A DNA stretch of 64,000 nt from Anaerolineae bacterium (GCA_022822305.1 JAJEBY010000003.1:62001-126000), one strand, 5' to 3'; shown: positions 46,390 to 55,538, numbered from the stretch's first letter. Made by a program: numbers and translations. The notes: generated from the sequence alone by a model not told the origin.

Positions 46390-47568
46390 TCAAGCCCCGT
46401 GTTGCCGCAGCAATCGCAAAGCGCTCTCCGCCATCACCGCCACGCCGACAGGCATGCAATCCTCATGCAAGTCAAATATGGGGCTGTGATGCGGTCTGTT
46501 GAGCTCGTCCAAGCGAGCGCCGAGGTGCAGCATGGCGCCCGGCGCCTTCTGGGTCATATAGGCGAAATCTTCCCCAGCCATGATCGGATCGCCTTCGCCG
46601 GCCATATCTTCGCCCAGCAAGTCCACCCCAACCGCGCGAATCAGCTCGGCCACGCCCGGGTCATTGTATAACGCCGGATAACCCCTGGAGATGTTGAGCT
46701 CGTAGTCTCCGCCGAAGTGCCGCGCCAGCGCGAAGGCCTCTTCCACCAGGCGGTGGATCTCGCGGCGCGCCTCTTCCTCGAAAGTGCGAATCGTTCCGGT
46801 GATCAGCACTTCGTTGGGGATGACGTTTGGCGCCACGCCGGCATGAATAGAGCCGATGCTGACCACTGATCGCTCGGTAGGATTGCGGCGGCGCGCGCGT
46901 ATCGCTTGCAGGGCGTTCACGACTTGCGCCTGCAGCCAGGTTGGATCGAGGCCGTTGTGCGGCGAAGCGCCATGCGTGCCTTCGCCGATGATCTTCGCCT
47001 CGAATGTATCCGGCGCCGCCAGCGCGAATCCATCGGTGACACTCACCTCGCCCATGGGCGATCCACTGGAGACATGACAGGCGATCACGGCATCCAGGTC
47101 GTCGAGCGCCTTTTCCTCCACCATCAAGCTGCCGCCGCTGTGGCCGTCTTCAGGCCGCCAGCGTTCCTCGCTCGGTTGAAACAGCAGCCGAATCTCTCCC
47201 GCCGGCCGATCGCGCATGGTGTTGAGCAAGCTGGCGACGCCCAACAGCATCGAGGTATGCGCATCGTGACCGCAGGCGTGCATCAATCCCGGCGTCTGTG
47301 ACTTGTAGGGCACATCGTTGGCTTCCTGGATGGGCAACGCATCCATATCGGCGCGGATGCCCACCGCCGGCCGGCCCTCGCCGATGCGCGCCACCACGCC
47401 CGTCTCCGCCACGCCGACCTCGACTTCAATGCCCAGGTCGCGCAGTGAATCGGCGACCAGGCGCGAGGTGCGCTTTTCTTCAAATCCGAGTTCGGGATGC
47501 ATGTGAATGTCGCGCCGCCAGGCAACGAGTTGATCTTGCATCGCTTTGGCTTGGTCCAGAATTGTCAT
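46390..47568 (-). CDS. M20-family amidohydrolase (hippurate/IAA-amino-acid hydrolase type)
   Basis: 392 residues. Zinc-dependent hydrolase of N-acyl amino acids. Motifs in order: RRDIHMHPELGFEE, GIRADMDALPI, GLMHACGHDAHTSMLLG with the Cys and His ligands, FQPSEE with the catalytic Glu, then the lid/dimerisation domain (EGTHGASPHNGLDP) and the terminal His ligand in SPIFDLHEDC. No signal peptide, so cytosolic. It lies 37 bases downstream of the nitrilase gene on the same strand, and the two may act together on nitrile- or amide-derived compounds. Confidence 0.92.
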   Translation of the reverse strand: MTILDQAKAMQDQLVAWRRDIHMHPELGFEEKRTSRLVADSLRDLGIEVEVGVAETGVVARIGEGRPAVGIRADMDALPIQEANDVPYKSQTPGLMHACGHDAHTSMLLGVASLLNTMRDRPAGEIRLLFQPSEERWRPEDGHSGGSLMVEEKALDDLDAVIACHVSSGSPMGEVSVTDGFALAAPDTFEAKIIGEGTHGASPHNGLDPTWLQAQVVNALQAIRARRRNPTERSVVSIGSIHAGVAPNVIPNEVLITGTIRTFEEEARREIHRLVEEAFALARHFGGDYELNISRGYPALYNDPGVAELIRAVGVDLLGEDMAGEGDPIMAGEDFAYMTQKAPGAMLHLGARLDELNRPHHSPIFDLHEDCMPVGVAVMAESALRLLRQHGA

Positions 47569-47605
47569 GCCGTTTACCTCGATAGTTTGTCTAATGTGTT
47601 ACCGA

Positions 47606-48583
47606 TCAAGTCCCGGATTGCTGCTGATTTGAGCTTGCGCCGTCTTCTATAACCAACGCGTGATTCGGCGCTTCGTTCACCGTCAGCTTGAAAACATCGG
47701 GCCGATGATAATGCCCGACCACATCAAAATCGAGATGGCCTTGATGAATCTTGTTCAGATCCAATTCGGCATAGAGCAGGCCTTCGGCGCCATAGAGCGG
47801 CGGGCAGACGTACTCGCCAAAAGGATCGACGATGGCGCTGCCGCCGCGGCACAATTCTTCCGGCAGATCGTCCAGCTCATCAATCAGCGCCAGATCGCTC
47901 GGGTACATGGATTTGGTGTAGTACTGATTGCAACCGAGCACAAAACAGCGTCCCTCGCAAGCGATGTGGCGCAGGGTCGCCGCCCAGGAATCGCGATGAT
48001 CGGCGGTGGGCGCGATATAGATGCTGACGCCTTTGCCATACATGGCCATCCGCGCCAAAGGCATATAGTTTTCCCAGCAGATCAAGCCACCGATACGGCC
48101 AAATGGCGAATCGACGACCGTGAGCGTGCTGCCATCGCCGCTGCCCCAAATCAATCGCTCCGATCCCGTCGGCATCAGTTTGCGGTGCACACCCAGTATC
48201 TCGCCATCGGGAGCAAGATAAAGCATGGAATTGTAAAGCGTCCCGCGATTGCCGGCATCACTGCGCTCGGAGATGCCCATGACCACGTAAGCGTCCGCGT
48301 CTTGCGCCGCCGCTTGCAGAGGCCCGGTTTCTTCCGGACACAGCGACATCGAGGCTTTCCAATAGCGCGCGAAATCCGCCCGACCGGCCTGGCTGCGATT
48401 GCCGACATAAGCGCCGTAGGTGAACCCGCGCGGATAACCCGGAATCATCGCCTCCGGCAATACCACCAGATCGGCGCTCTCGCGCCCGGCCTCTCGAATT
48501 ACCCTGGCCGCCTTGTCGATCGAGGCCTGTTTGTCCGCGAAGACCGACGCCACCTGCGCCACCGCCACCTGAACGGTTTCCAT
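47606..48583 (-). CDS. Nitrilase (carbon-nitrogen hydrolase family)
   Basis: 325 residues, typical of true nitrilases. The catalytic triad is Glu44 (VVLPEAMIPGYP), Lys135 (VHRKLMPTGSERLIWG) and Cys169 (GGLICWENYMPLARMAM); the last two motifs are those of the nitrilase branch rather than amidases or cyanide hydratases. Hydrolyses a nitrile to a carboxylic acid and ammonia in the cytosol. ATG 48583 fits the family start VAVAQVASVF. The M20 amidohydrolase follows in what looks like a two-gene operon. Confidence 0.92.
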   Translation of the reverse strand: METVQVAVAQVASVFADKQASIDKAARVIREAGRESADLVVLPEAMIPGYPRGFTYGAYVGNRSQAGRADFARYWKASMSLCPEETGPLQAAAQDADAYVVMGISERSDAGNRGTLYNSMLYLAPDGEILGVHRKLMPTGSERLIWGSGDGSTLTVVDSPFGRIGGLICWENYMPLARMAMYGKGVSIYIAPTADHRDSWAATLRHIACEGRCFVLGCNQYYTKSMYPSDLALIDELDDLPEELCRGGSAIVDPFGEYVCPPLYGAEGLLYAELDLNKIHQGHLDFDVVGHYHRPDVFKLTVNEAPNHALVIEDGASSNQQQSGT

Positions 48584-48667
48584 AGCGCTTCCCTAAATGC
48601 AATTCACGGCTCTAATGATTGTAGCGAACGATGTCGGAGATTTCGACCAACGCAACGCGTCGCGCGT

Positions 48668-49345
48668 CTAACCGCCACTGTCGACCGGGCAGCCGCGATT
48701 GGATATCGGGCCCCGTTGTTGAGGGCAATCATCCTCAGAAGTATCCAGCCCATCGTCATCGAAATCGGCGCAGCCACGCGCGCTATTGGGCGCCCATTCG
48801 TTGGGACAGACATCGGCATCGCGGCGGATGCCATCGCGATCGGGGTCGTCTGGATAGGGACAGCCATCGTTGTCGGCGTAGCCAAATTCAACGGGACAGC
48901 CATCGTCGGCGTCGGTGATGCCATCGCCATCGGCGTCAATGACGGTTGTCGTGCTGAATGGCTCAATGGCTGCTGTTGGCTGCGCGATTGTCGGCGCCGG
49001 ACTTTCGACGGTCTGCGCTACAAAATGATCGGTGGGAATTGATGTCGGCGGAACGTATTGACGCGGCGTCGGCTGCAAGATGCTCAGCGGCGTGTTGCTC
49101 GGGAAAGGCAACGGACTCGCGCTGGCGCTCGTCGACGCCAGTCGTTCCGCGCCCAAAGGCGTGAAGGTGACGTCGATAGTTTCAGTCTCTGTCGCTCGAG
49201 GCACGAAGCCTTCCAGCGGGGCGCTGCCGATCAGGATGATGCCCAGACAATAGAAAGGAAAGGTGCCGATTATGATAAGCAGCATCAACAGGCGCAGTCT
49301 TTGATTGCGGTTGCTGCTGCCTTGAATGACGTCAATCGTTCTCAT
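48668..49345 (-). CDS. Membrane-anchored protein with thrombospondin type-3-like calcium repeats
   Basis: About 225 residues from MRTIDVIQ. One membrane segment (LLMLLIIIGTFPFYCLGIILI), a long Ser/Thr/Pro-rich outer linker, and a C-terminal stretch of TSP3-like repeats: DADGDGITDADDGCP, DPDRDGIRRDADVCP and DFDDDGLDTSEDDCPQ, each with the Asp-rich calcium loop and a Cys. The protein ends with paired Cys residues likely disulphide bonded outside. Role probably adhesive or cell-wall associated. No enzymatic domain. Confidence 0.75.
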   Translation of the reverse strand: MRTIDVIQGSSNRNQRLRLLMLLIIIGTFPFYCLGIILIGSAPLEGFVPRATETETIDVTFTPLGAERLASTSASASPLPFPSNTPLSILQPTPRQYVPPTSIPTDHFVAQTVESPAPTIAQPTAAIEPFSTTTVIDADGDGITDADDGCPVEFGYADNDGCPYPDDPDRDGIRRDADVCPNEWAPNSARGCADFDDDGLDTSEDDCPQQRGPISNRGCPVDSGG

Positions 49346-49405
49346 CTGTGGCAAATCGGGCGTGTGACCAGCGAAGGGCGGCTAAAATTCACGCCGGCAT
49401 CTAAA

Positions 49406-51280
49406 TCATTCTAGTCCAATCAGGAGATCTTGCGCCGCCTGCGACTTCAGATCGCGAATCTGATATAGCTCGCCATCAGCGAAACCGCGCTTGCGATAGT
49501 ATTCGCGCGTGCCAATGGCGGAGATGACAGCCAGTCGCCGGTATCCGCGCGCCCTGGCCAATCCAGCGGCCGTCTCGATCAGCTTGCTGCCCAAACCGAG
49601 ATGCTGCGCCCGTCCGGCTATGGCCGCGCCAATGCCCAGCGCCAAACCATAGACGTGCACCTCGCGGATCATGGCGCAATCCGCCAGCTCGTCCAGCAGC
49701 GGCGCTCCGTCGACATGCGGGAGCGACAAGCGCAAAAATGCGGCGATCGACCGATCGTCAGTGATGTATTGCAGGAATACTTCCTCGCCGATGCTGGTCT
49801 GATAGCTGAGGCTATCCAGACGCAATTCATCATCGCTGACGCGTGTCTTGCGGATCTCACGCGCGCGAATATCGCTGCTCTTGCCGCCCTGACTTGCCAG
49901 TTCTCGTTCCACCAGCTGGCGGAAGTTCGTCACCTTGTTGCCATCGACGATGTCCGTGCCCGGGATATCGCGAATCACGCGCGTGATGCGACAGTATTCC
50001 GGCGTCAGTTTGAAGCAGTCGATCAGCAAGCTCAACAATTCTTCGTGAGCATACGGTCGCCAGACACCGGACTGGTATTGCCTCATCAACTCGGCGCTCT
50101 CGATCAGCGAACAGGGATAAATCTTCAGTTCGTCCGGGCGGAAATCGCCATCAGCAAATATCTGTCGGAAATCCGCGAGGTCGTCCGCCGGGGAAGACCC
50201 GTACAAGTTCGGCATCCAGTGAGCGTGGATTTTGAAACCGGCCTGGCGCAAGAGTCTGACCGCTCGCCGCGTCGCCGCCACATCGTGGCCGCGCTTGTTC
50301 AGCTCCAGGACGCGGTCGTTCAAGCTCTGGAAGCCGATCTGTACTTTGGTGCAGCCCAGCCGCCGCGCGCGAATCACTTCCGCTTCGCTGATGTGGTCCG
50401 GTCGCGTTTCGATCACCAGACCGACCGCGCGACAAGCAGCAGTCTCGTTCTCGGTATGCGCGGCTTCCAGCTCGTCCCAGGTGGCGTATTCGTCGACGAT
50501 GCTGCGAGCGCGCGCGCCAGCCCGAATTTCTTCCACCAAACCTCGCGAGCGATACATTTCGTCCGCGTAAAGGTCTTGCACAACCTGATTGTATGACGCC
50601 TCCATGTCGACGCCTTGAATGGCCACATTGCTGATGTTTTCGCCGTTGAACATGGATTTCTGCCGCAAGGCGGAGGCGACTTCGTCTCGCTGATCAATGC
50701 CTTTTCCGAAGTCGTGCAGCGCGTCGAATATGCGCTTGATGAACCAAATCTGATAGGTTTCCGGATAAAATGACCAGGTGCCGCCCAGGACAATCACCTC
50801 AATCTTGTCGGTCGAATGACCCAGATTATGATAGGTTTGCAGGCGCATGTAAGTCTGCAGGTAGGGGTCAAAGGCGTTCTTTTCGGCCCGTTGGGCGCCG
50901 GGTTCATCGGCCAGGTAGCTCTTGGGCATGCGCACATCGTTGGGACAAAAAATGCACGTGCCCGGGCAGGGAAAGGGCTTGGTCAAGACGGTCACCGGCG
51001 TCACGCCGGACATGCTGCGGATCGGTTTGCGGCGCAGCTTGAAGAGCAGCGCTTCGTCGAACTCCGGCACGTCGTCTCGCCCGGCGAAGACGCGCCAGGC
51101 ATCCACCAGATTGGCCAGGCTATAGAAGCCCGCGCCCGCCGGCTTGGGATAGCGCCGCATCAACTGTTGATGCTCGCGCGAGCTCAGGCGCGCGGGATTG
51201 GCGAGAATGATCTTGAGCAAGGGGATCAGCTGCTCGCGGTGCTCCTCCACATCCAGCTCGTACTTGCGGTCTTTCAGCAT
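49406..51280 (-). CDS. elp3: Elp3-type tRNA uridine(34) radical-SAM acetyltransferase
   Basis: 624 residues. A radical-SAM domain fused to a C-terminal GNAT acetyltransferase. The cluster cysteines are C105, C109 and C112 in FPCPGTCIFCPNDVRMPKSY; DEPGAQRAEKNAFDPYLQ, VLGGTWSFYP and HAHWMPNLYG are Elp3 signatures. The GNAT region has HLGLGSKLIETAAGLARARG near residue 560 and ends with GTREYYRKRGF. In eukaryotes and archaea Elp3 makes the carboxymethyl group on wobble uridine; bacterial single-subunit versions are known, notably in Dehalococcoides. No Elongator partner is encoded here. Confidence 0.95.
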   Translation of the reverse strand: MLKDRKYELDVEEHREQLIPLLKIILANPARLSSREHQQLMRRYPKPAGAGFYSLANLVDAWRVFAGRDDVPEFDEALLFKLRRKPIRSMSGVTPVTVLTKPFPCPGTCIFCPNDVRMPKSYLADEPGAQRAEKNAFDPYLQTYMRLQTYHNLGHSTDKIEVIVLGGTWSFYPETYQIWFIKRIFDALHDFGKGIDQRDEVASALRQKSMFNGENISNVAIQGVDMEASYNQVVQDLYADEMYRSRGLVEEIRAGARARSIVDEYATWDELEAAHTENETAACRAVGLVIETRPDHISEAEVIRARRLGCTKVQIGFQSLNDRVLELNKRGHDVAATRRAVRLLRQAGFKIHAHWMPNLYGSSPADDLADFRQIFADGDFRPDELKIYPCSLIESAELMRQYQSGVWRPYAHEELLSLLIDCFKLTPEYCRITRVIRDIPGTDIVDGNKVTNFRQLVERELASQGGKSSDIRAREIRKTRVSDDELRLDSLSYQTSIGEEVFLQYITDDRSIAAFLRLSLPHVDGAPLLDELADCAMIREVHVYGLALGIGAAIAGRAQHLGLGSKLIETAAGLARARGYRRLAVISAIGTREYYRKRGFADGELYQIRDLKSQAAQDLLIGLE

Positions 51281-51434
51281 AGGCTCTTTGCTATCTCCTG
51301 TCCGCCCATTTTAGTTGCGAAATGACGGAAGTGAAACCAAGACTTTCCAGCGCGCCATCCACTCCGCCACTTAACGAATCGCAAAATTGCGCTAAGATTC
51401 AACCGTATCCAATTTGACGAGAATCCAAATCTCA

Positions 51435-52217
51435 ATGCCCCACCTCCTGCCGCGATTCACGCGCGCCCTTTTGCGCCGTCCCGCCCCAAACTTCGCCGAT
51501 GGCATCACCGAATCGACGCAGCTCGGCGCGCCAAACTACACGCGCGCGCTGGAGCAATTCGAATGCTACGCGGCCGCTCTGCGCGCCTGCGATCTGGACG
51601 TGATTGTATTGCCGGCTGTGGACGAATTCCCGGACGGTCACTTCGTGGAAGACCCGATCGTGATCTTCCGCGATCTCGCCTTTGTCTGCCGCTCGGGCGC
51701 GCCCTCCCGCGAAAACGAGGGCGCGTCGCTGCTGCCGCATCTTGCCGATTTGCGCATCGTTCAGGCGCCGCCCGAAGCACGAATCGACGGTGGCGATGTC
51801 TTGATCTGCGCAGATCGCGTCCTGGCGGGCTTGTCCGGCCGCACCAACGCAGCCGGCGTCGCCGCGCTATCGGATGCCTTGCGTACGGTTTTGCCCGAAA
51901 TCCATGTACAAGCAGTGCGCTTCTCCGGCGTCCTCCATCTCAAGAGCGGGCTGACCGAACTGGCGCCGGGCGTGCTCATCCATGATCCGGCATTGCGCGC
52001 CGACGCCGATCTATCCTGGGCGCGCGTCATCAGCCTGCCGCCGGAGGAAGGCTTCGCCGCCGATGTCATGCCGGTCAACGAGACGCTCTTTGTGGCCGCC
52101 GGTTGTCCGGCCGCCTATGCCATCGCCCGCGACTATCACGATGAGGTCGTCGCCCTAAATATGAGCGAGTTTCGCAAGATGGATGGCGGCTTGACATGCC
52201 TGTCTCAGCGCTATTGA
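51435..52217 (+). CDS. Dimethylarginine dimethylaminohydrolase-like amidinotransferase
   Basis: 260 residues from ATG 51435; a TTG at 51414 is the alternative start. Pentein fold with the catalytic set visible: Asp73 in GHFVEDPIVIF, His168 in SGVLHLKSGLT, and Cys255 in KMDGGLTCLSQRY at the extreme C terminus. Hydrolyses methylated arginine to citrulline and dimethylamine, or arginine analogues. The end overlaps the start of the following gene by 22 bases, so the two are translationally coupled. Confidence 0.9.
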   Translation: MPHLLPRFTRALLRRPAPNFADGITESTQLGAPNYTRALEQFECYAAALRACDLDVIVLPAVDEFPDGHFVEDPIVIFRDLAFVCRSGAPSRENEGASLLPHLADLRIVQAPPEARIDGGDVLICADRVLAGLSGRTNAAGVAALSDALRTVLPEIHVQAVRFSGVLHLKSGLTELAPGVLIHDPALRADADLSWARVISLPPEEGFAADVMPVNETLFVAAGCPAAYAIARDYHDEVVALNMSEFRKMDGGLTCLSQRY

Positions 52218-53476
52218 TGCGCGCGATCGCCCTTCTCGCGATGTGGGTCGCGGTCGGCGCCGTCAGCGGGCAAGCGCCCGAGCTGGGCAAATGCTCCGAG
52301 CGCCCCACTGTCATCGAGGGCGCCTACTTCGTCGATTATCTGCGCTGGTGTGTGGAGCTGGTGTTGCATGCCGACGATATCGAGCCGCTGGCCTTCACCG
52401 CTCTCGAGACAGCGCCGGAAGCAACGCTCTTCGCCACACGCCCGCTGAACGGCCAGGTTGTGCGCATCACCGATAGCGATGGCGACGATCTGCCCGATAG
52501 CATGAGCGTCTTCGCCGAGGGTTTGACCATGCCCAACGGCTTGGCGTATCACCGAGGCGATCTCTATGTCTCCGGCGGATCCAACATCTATCGTATCTCC
52601 GCGAACGGCGCGGCCTCGACCATCGTTGGCGACCTGCCCGTTGACGCCGGCTTTCCCGCGGGCGGGCTGACAATTGGGCCCGACGAGCGACTCTATATTG
52701 CGGTCGGCGCGCCCTGCGACAGCTGCGCTTTCGACGATGCAGAACGGGGCGCGATCCTCAGCATGGCGCTCGATGGCGGGGATCGACAACTTGTCGCCAG
52801 CGGCTTCCGCCGGCCAGCCGATGTCGAATTCTATCGCGACAAGCTCTGGACGCTGGATAGCGCGCCGCGCGAGCGCCTTGACGGCGCCTTGGACGAGCTG
52901 AATCTGGTGCGTGACGGCGCTTGGTATGGATTTCCCTATTGCTTGGGGGATGGGCAGCGTCATTTTGAGCACGAGGCCATCGATTGCGAGGACGCGACTG
53001 CGCCAAGTCTGCTCTTCGGCGCCGGCGCTGTTCCCAACTCGCTGGCGGCTTATCCCCACGATACCATGACCGGCGTCCAAGACACCTTGGTCGTCGCGCT
53101 GAGCGGCGAACCGACGCAAGTTGATATTGTCGGCTACAAGCTGCTGATGATCAACTTTGACGACGAAGACAAGCCGCTGGGCGTCGCGCTGCTGCTGCCG
53201 TATCGCATCGAGAGCGGCCGGCCCGCCTACCTGCCCTACGACCGCGACGGTTACATCTTTGAACAATATATCACGCTCAACGAACTGGGTTGGGGCATTT
53301 ATCCGCAGCAGCCACTGGCAGTAGCGGTGGACGAGCGCGGCTGGATCTACGTGAGCCTGACCGGTGGGCAAATCATCGCCTTGCGTCCCGCCAACCAGGC
53401 GCCGCCCTGGGACGATTTCTATCCCGTCTGGTCGCCGATGCATCCGGATTACGATCCGACCGCGGCTGACAACTAA
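52196..53476 (+). CDS. Secreted six-bladed beta-propeller protein (glucose/sorbosone dehydrogenase-like)
   Basis: 426 residues. Signal peptide about 1-25 (ALLMRAIALLAMWVAVGAVS). The rest has propeller repeats such as GLTMPNGLAYHRGDLYVSGG, LTIGPDERLYIAVGAPCDSC, GFRRPADVEFYRDKLWTLDS and AVAVDERGWIYVSLTGG, matching the soluble PQQ-type sugar dehydrogenase/SMP-30-like propellers. Two early Cys pairs may form disulphides. Conserved PQQ ligands are not confirmed, so a true dehydrogenase role is uncertain. It overlaps the amidinotransferase gene, an unusual pairing. Confidence 0.8.
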   Translation: MPVSALLMRAIALLAMWVAVGAVSGQAPELGKCSERPTVIEGAYFVDYLRWCVELVLHADDIEPLAFTALETAPEATLFATRPLNGQVVRITDSDGDDLPDSMSVFAEGLTMPNGLAYHRGDLYVSGGSNIYRISANGAASTIVGDLPVDAGFPAGGLTIGPDERLYIAVGAPCDSCAFDDAERGAILSMALDGGDRQLVASGFRRPADVEFYRDKLWTLDSAPRERLDGALDELNLVRDGAWYGFPYCLGDGQRHFEHEAIDCEDATAPSLLFGAGAVPNSLAAYPHDTMTGVQDTLVVALSGEPTQVDIVGYKLLMINFDDEDKPLGVALLLPYRIESGRPAYLPYDRDGYIFEQYITLNELGWGIYPQQPLAVAVDERGWIYVSLTGGQIIALRPANQAPPWDDFYPVWSPMHPDYDPTAADN

Positions 53477-53477
53477 A

Positions 53478-53512
53478 ACAAAAGAGTCGCGGGCTAACTA
53501 GACCCGCGACTC
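53478..53512 (-). terminator. Terminator of the secreted repeat-protein gene
   Basis: GAGTCGCGGG (53484-53493) and CCCGCGACTC (53503-53512) form a perfect ten-base-pair stem. On the minus strand it is followed by TTTTGTTTT, so it terminates the gene at 53542-54237; on the plus strand there is no U-run. Confidence 0.85.
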
Positions 53513-53541
53513 CCTTGCCGTGCGAGGACTTGCGTTTTCGA

Positions 53542-54237
53542 TCAGGATTGGTTGGGCAGAGGCAGCCGCGGCAGCCGCGGCCAACGGAAGCGCCAGCGAC
53601 GCCGCCAGCTATCGGCGGAAGTTGCGTCGAGTTGTTCCCGGAAGTATTCATCCAGGCCGTCAATCTGGGCAGCGGCGAATGCCTCGATCTGAGCCGTGGC
53701 TTCGGTGACCAGATCAGCCATGAGTCCATCGACATCACCGCCATTGGCCTCGATCAGATTCAGCAAGCTGGCGCCCTCATCGAGCGACTCCTCAATTTCA
53801 CCTTCACGCGCTTCTGCGGATGCTTTGGGGAATGCGCCTCGTTGAAACATGCTGATGAAGACCGGCGAACGGCTCTGATGACGCCAGTGCCAGCGTCGAT
53901 CCAGCCGTTGGTTGATAACATCCGGCAGTTGAGATATCGCGCCATCTTTCGACTCATTGATTTGCGCGCTGGCCTCCTCGACCAGGGAAGCGATGACGGC
54001 ATCGATATCTGCATCGTTGGCTGCGATCAACTGGGCGACGGACGAGCCATCTTGCAAGGCGCTCATGATCGCGCTCGCATCCAAGCCACTCGCTTCCTGG
54101 ACAACGCTGGATTGGGCCAGGTATCGACCTGCCGGAGCATTGAGGGACCTGCCGCTATCGGACGCGCTGACACTCGCGGCAACGAGCGACAGCAACATAA
54201 GTACTGCGGTGAAGACGGTCAAACGTTTTGGAGACAT
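53542..54237 (-). CDS. Secreted protein with two ANxxD(V/I)D repeats
   Basis: 231 residues. Signal peptide 1-25 (LTVFTAVLMLLSLVAASVSA). Two similar helical units: LDASAIMSALQDGSSVAQLI with AANDADIDAVIASLVEEA, and LDEGASLLNLIEANGGDVDG with LMADLVTEATAQI. Between and after them are Arg/Trp-rich basic patches (RRWHWRHQSR; WRRRWRFRWPRLPRLPLP), giving an acidic-helix/basic-patch arrangement. No known family was recognised with certainty. A GGAG precedes the ATG. Upstream lie an OmpR-type array of 11-base repeats and a TTGACA box. Confidence 0.65.
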   Translation of the reverse strand: MSPKRLTVFTAVLMLLSLVAASVSASDSGRSLNAPAGRYLAQSSVVQEASGLDASAIMSALQDGSSVAQLIAANDADIDAVIASLVEEASAQINESKDGAISQLPDVINQRLDRRWHWRHQSRSPVFISMFQRGAFPKASAEAREGEIEESLDEGASLLNLIEANGGDVDGLMADLVTEATAQIEAFAAAQIDGLDEYFREQLDATSADSWRRRWRFRWPRLPRLPLPNQS

Positions 54238-54325
54238 CTGCTACTCCTTCGCTAAATCGGATACTCGAATCCAAACGGATTCAGCATCAGTCTAGGCGCT
54301 TAACGTCACCCAATCATGCAAATCT

Positions 54326-54352
54326 TGTCAAACTTGTGTAAATGTTGTGTAA
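54326..54352 (-). promoter_or_regulatory. Tandem 11-base repeats and -35 box upstream of the secreted repeat-protein gene
   Basis: On the minus strand TTACACAA occurs twice, at 54352-54345 and 54341-54334, exactly 11 bases apart, and abuts TTGACA (54331-54326). Direct repeats at 11-base spacing next to a -35 box are typical of OmpR/PhoB-type response-regulator sites. The rest of the 227-base gap 54238-54464 shows no gene. Confidence 0.45.
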
Positions 54353-54464
54353 TCCGATTGGGAAGTATCGGACTCAAAAGTAGCAGCGGACAAATGCGCA
54401 GACTTAATTCGGCCAGGACCTGTGCTTGAAGTCCCGCGAATACACCGAGCGCCGGGCACAGTTT

Positions 54465-55538
54465 TCAGTGACCCAAGCTAGTCGCGATCAACTGCCATTC
54501 TTGATCGTCCGTCTCCCAATAGGGGTAGATGGCGATACCATCAATGCGGTCGCTGAGCCCGACGCTTAACCCCGCCAAGGCGATGCGTAAGGACTCGGCT
54601 TGCGTCTGGTGGGACGGCGTCCATTCTTCCGAGGTCGGCAATCCAATGATCAACTGACCCGGCATATCCCGTAGCGCGCTTGCGCTATTCTCCGCTTGAT
54701 ACGCTAACCAATTCAGGTAGTCCCTCGGGAAGGGCAAACCGGAATCGTAAGCCATGAGCGCGATTTGGTCGCTGCGTTCGGCAACACGTCTGAAGTATTC
54801 CGGAGTCCAGTGATGCGCCACCGGCGGATAGGGCACGGCCGTGCGCGTCGAATCCAGCCGCAGGGGATGAGCGGTCGTCGACAGCCAGGCATCGACCGGC
54901 AAACTTGCGCGCGCGTCGTTCAAGGTTTCGAGAAACCCGCGATCATCATTCGCGACCGGCTCGATATTCAAATGAACGCCGTCAAAGCCGAGATCTGCCA
55001 CAGCGAAGCGGCTGAATTCGGCGATCGTTTGACGAATGTCGGCATCATGCAGACGGCTGTCGCCAGTTTCGTCAGCTGCGGGACGCGGCGACGTCGGCAC
55101 GCCTATCCACGCCAGCAGTCGCATTTCCGGCGCGAATGACTTCATCTGTTTGACAAATTCAGTTGCATGCCCATAAGTGGAGTTAAATCTGCCATCGGCC
55201 TTGAGATAACTGACATAGATGAACAGATCGTCCAGCCGATGAGCTCCCAGTGTGCTTGCCAAGTCTCGAATCTCTGATGGGCTGTGCGCATCGTTTGACC
55301 AGGTGACCCCGAGCCAGGCGGCCAGGCGCAGATCGGACCGTGGCAATCGCGTGTCCGTGGGCAGCGGCGGCAGAAAGAGATAGACGCCAACTACGATCGT
55401 CGCCAGAACTAAAACAGCAGCGGCCAGTACGCCCCGTTGCCGCCAATTTCCGGTGAGACGCCGCCGATTCCCGCCACTGATGACGTGGACCCTCCTCTTC
55501 ACGCACCCGACTGTGATCTTAGCCGGTATCGCTAGCAT
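54465..55538 (-). CDS. Membrane-anchored GH18-like TIM-barrel protein
   Basis: 357 residues; the true start may be a GTG or ATG further in, as the first 30 residues are basic. One membrane anchor (AAAVLVLATIVVGVYLFL) precedes an outer (beta/alpha)8-like domain. Landmarks: LRLAAWLGVTWS, DDLFIYVSYLKADG, MRLLAWIGVPT, and DLGFDGVHLNIEPV, which parallels the GH18 DGxDxDxE strand 4 motif with Glu in place. Later IALMAYDSGLPFPRDY and DGIAIYPYWETD fit strands 6 and 8. Probably a divergent chitinase-like hydrolase or carbohydrate-binding pseudoenzyme. Confidence 0.65.
   Translation of the reverse strand: MLAIPAKITVGCVKRRVHVISGGNRRRLTGNWRQRGVLAAAVLVLATIVVGVYLFLPPLPTDTRLPRSDLRLAAWLGVTWSNDAHSPSEIRDLASTLGAHRLDDLFIYVSYLKADGRFNSTYGHATEFVKQMKSFAPEMRLLAWIGVPTSPRPAADETGDSRLHDADIRQTIAEFSRFAVADLGFDGVHLNIEPVANDDRGFLETLNDARASLPVDAWLSTTAHPLRLDSTRTAVPYPPVAHHWTPEYFRRVAERSDQIALMAYDSGLPFPRDYLNWLAYQAENSASALRDMPGQLIIGLPTSEEWTPSHQTQAESLRIALAGLSVGLSDRIDGIAIYPYWETDDQEWQLIATSLGH

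Noticed and set aside
47660..49042. 460-codon plus-strand frame opposite the nitrilase and TSP3 genes
   Set aside because: Isoleucine/alanine-repeat shadow of calcium-loop codons; no coherent protein.
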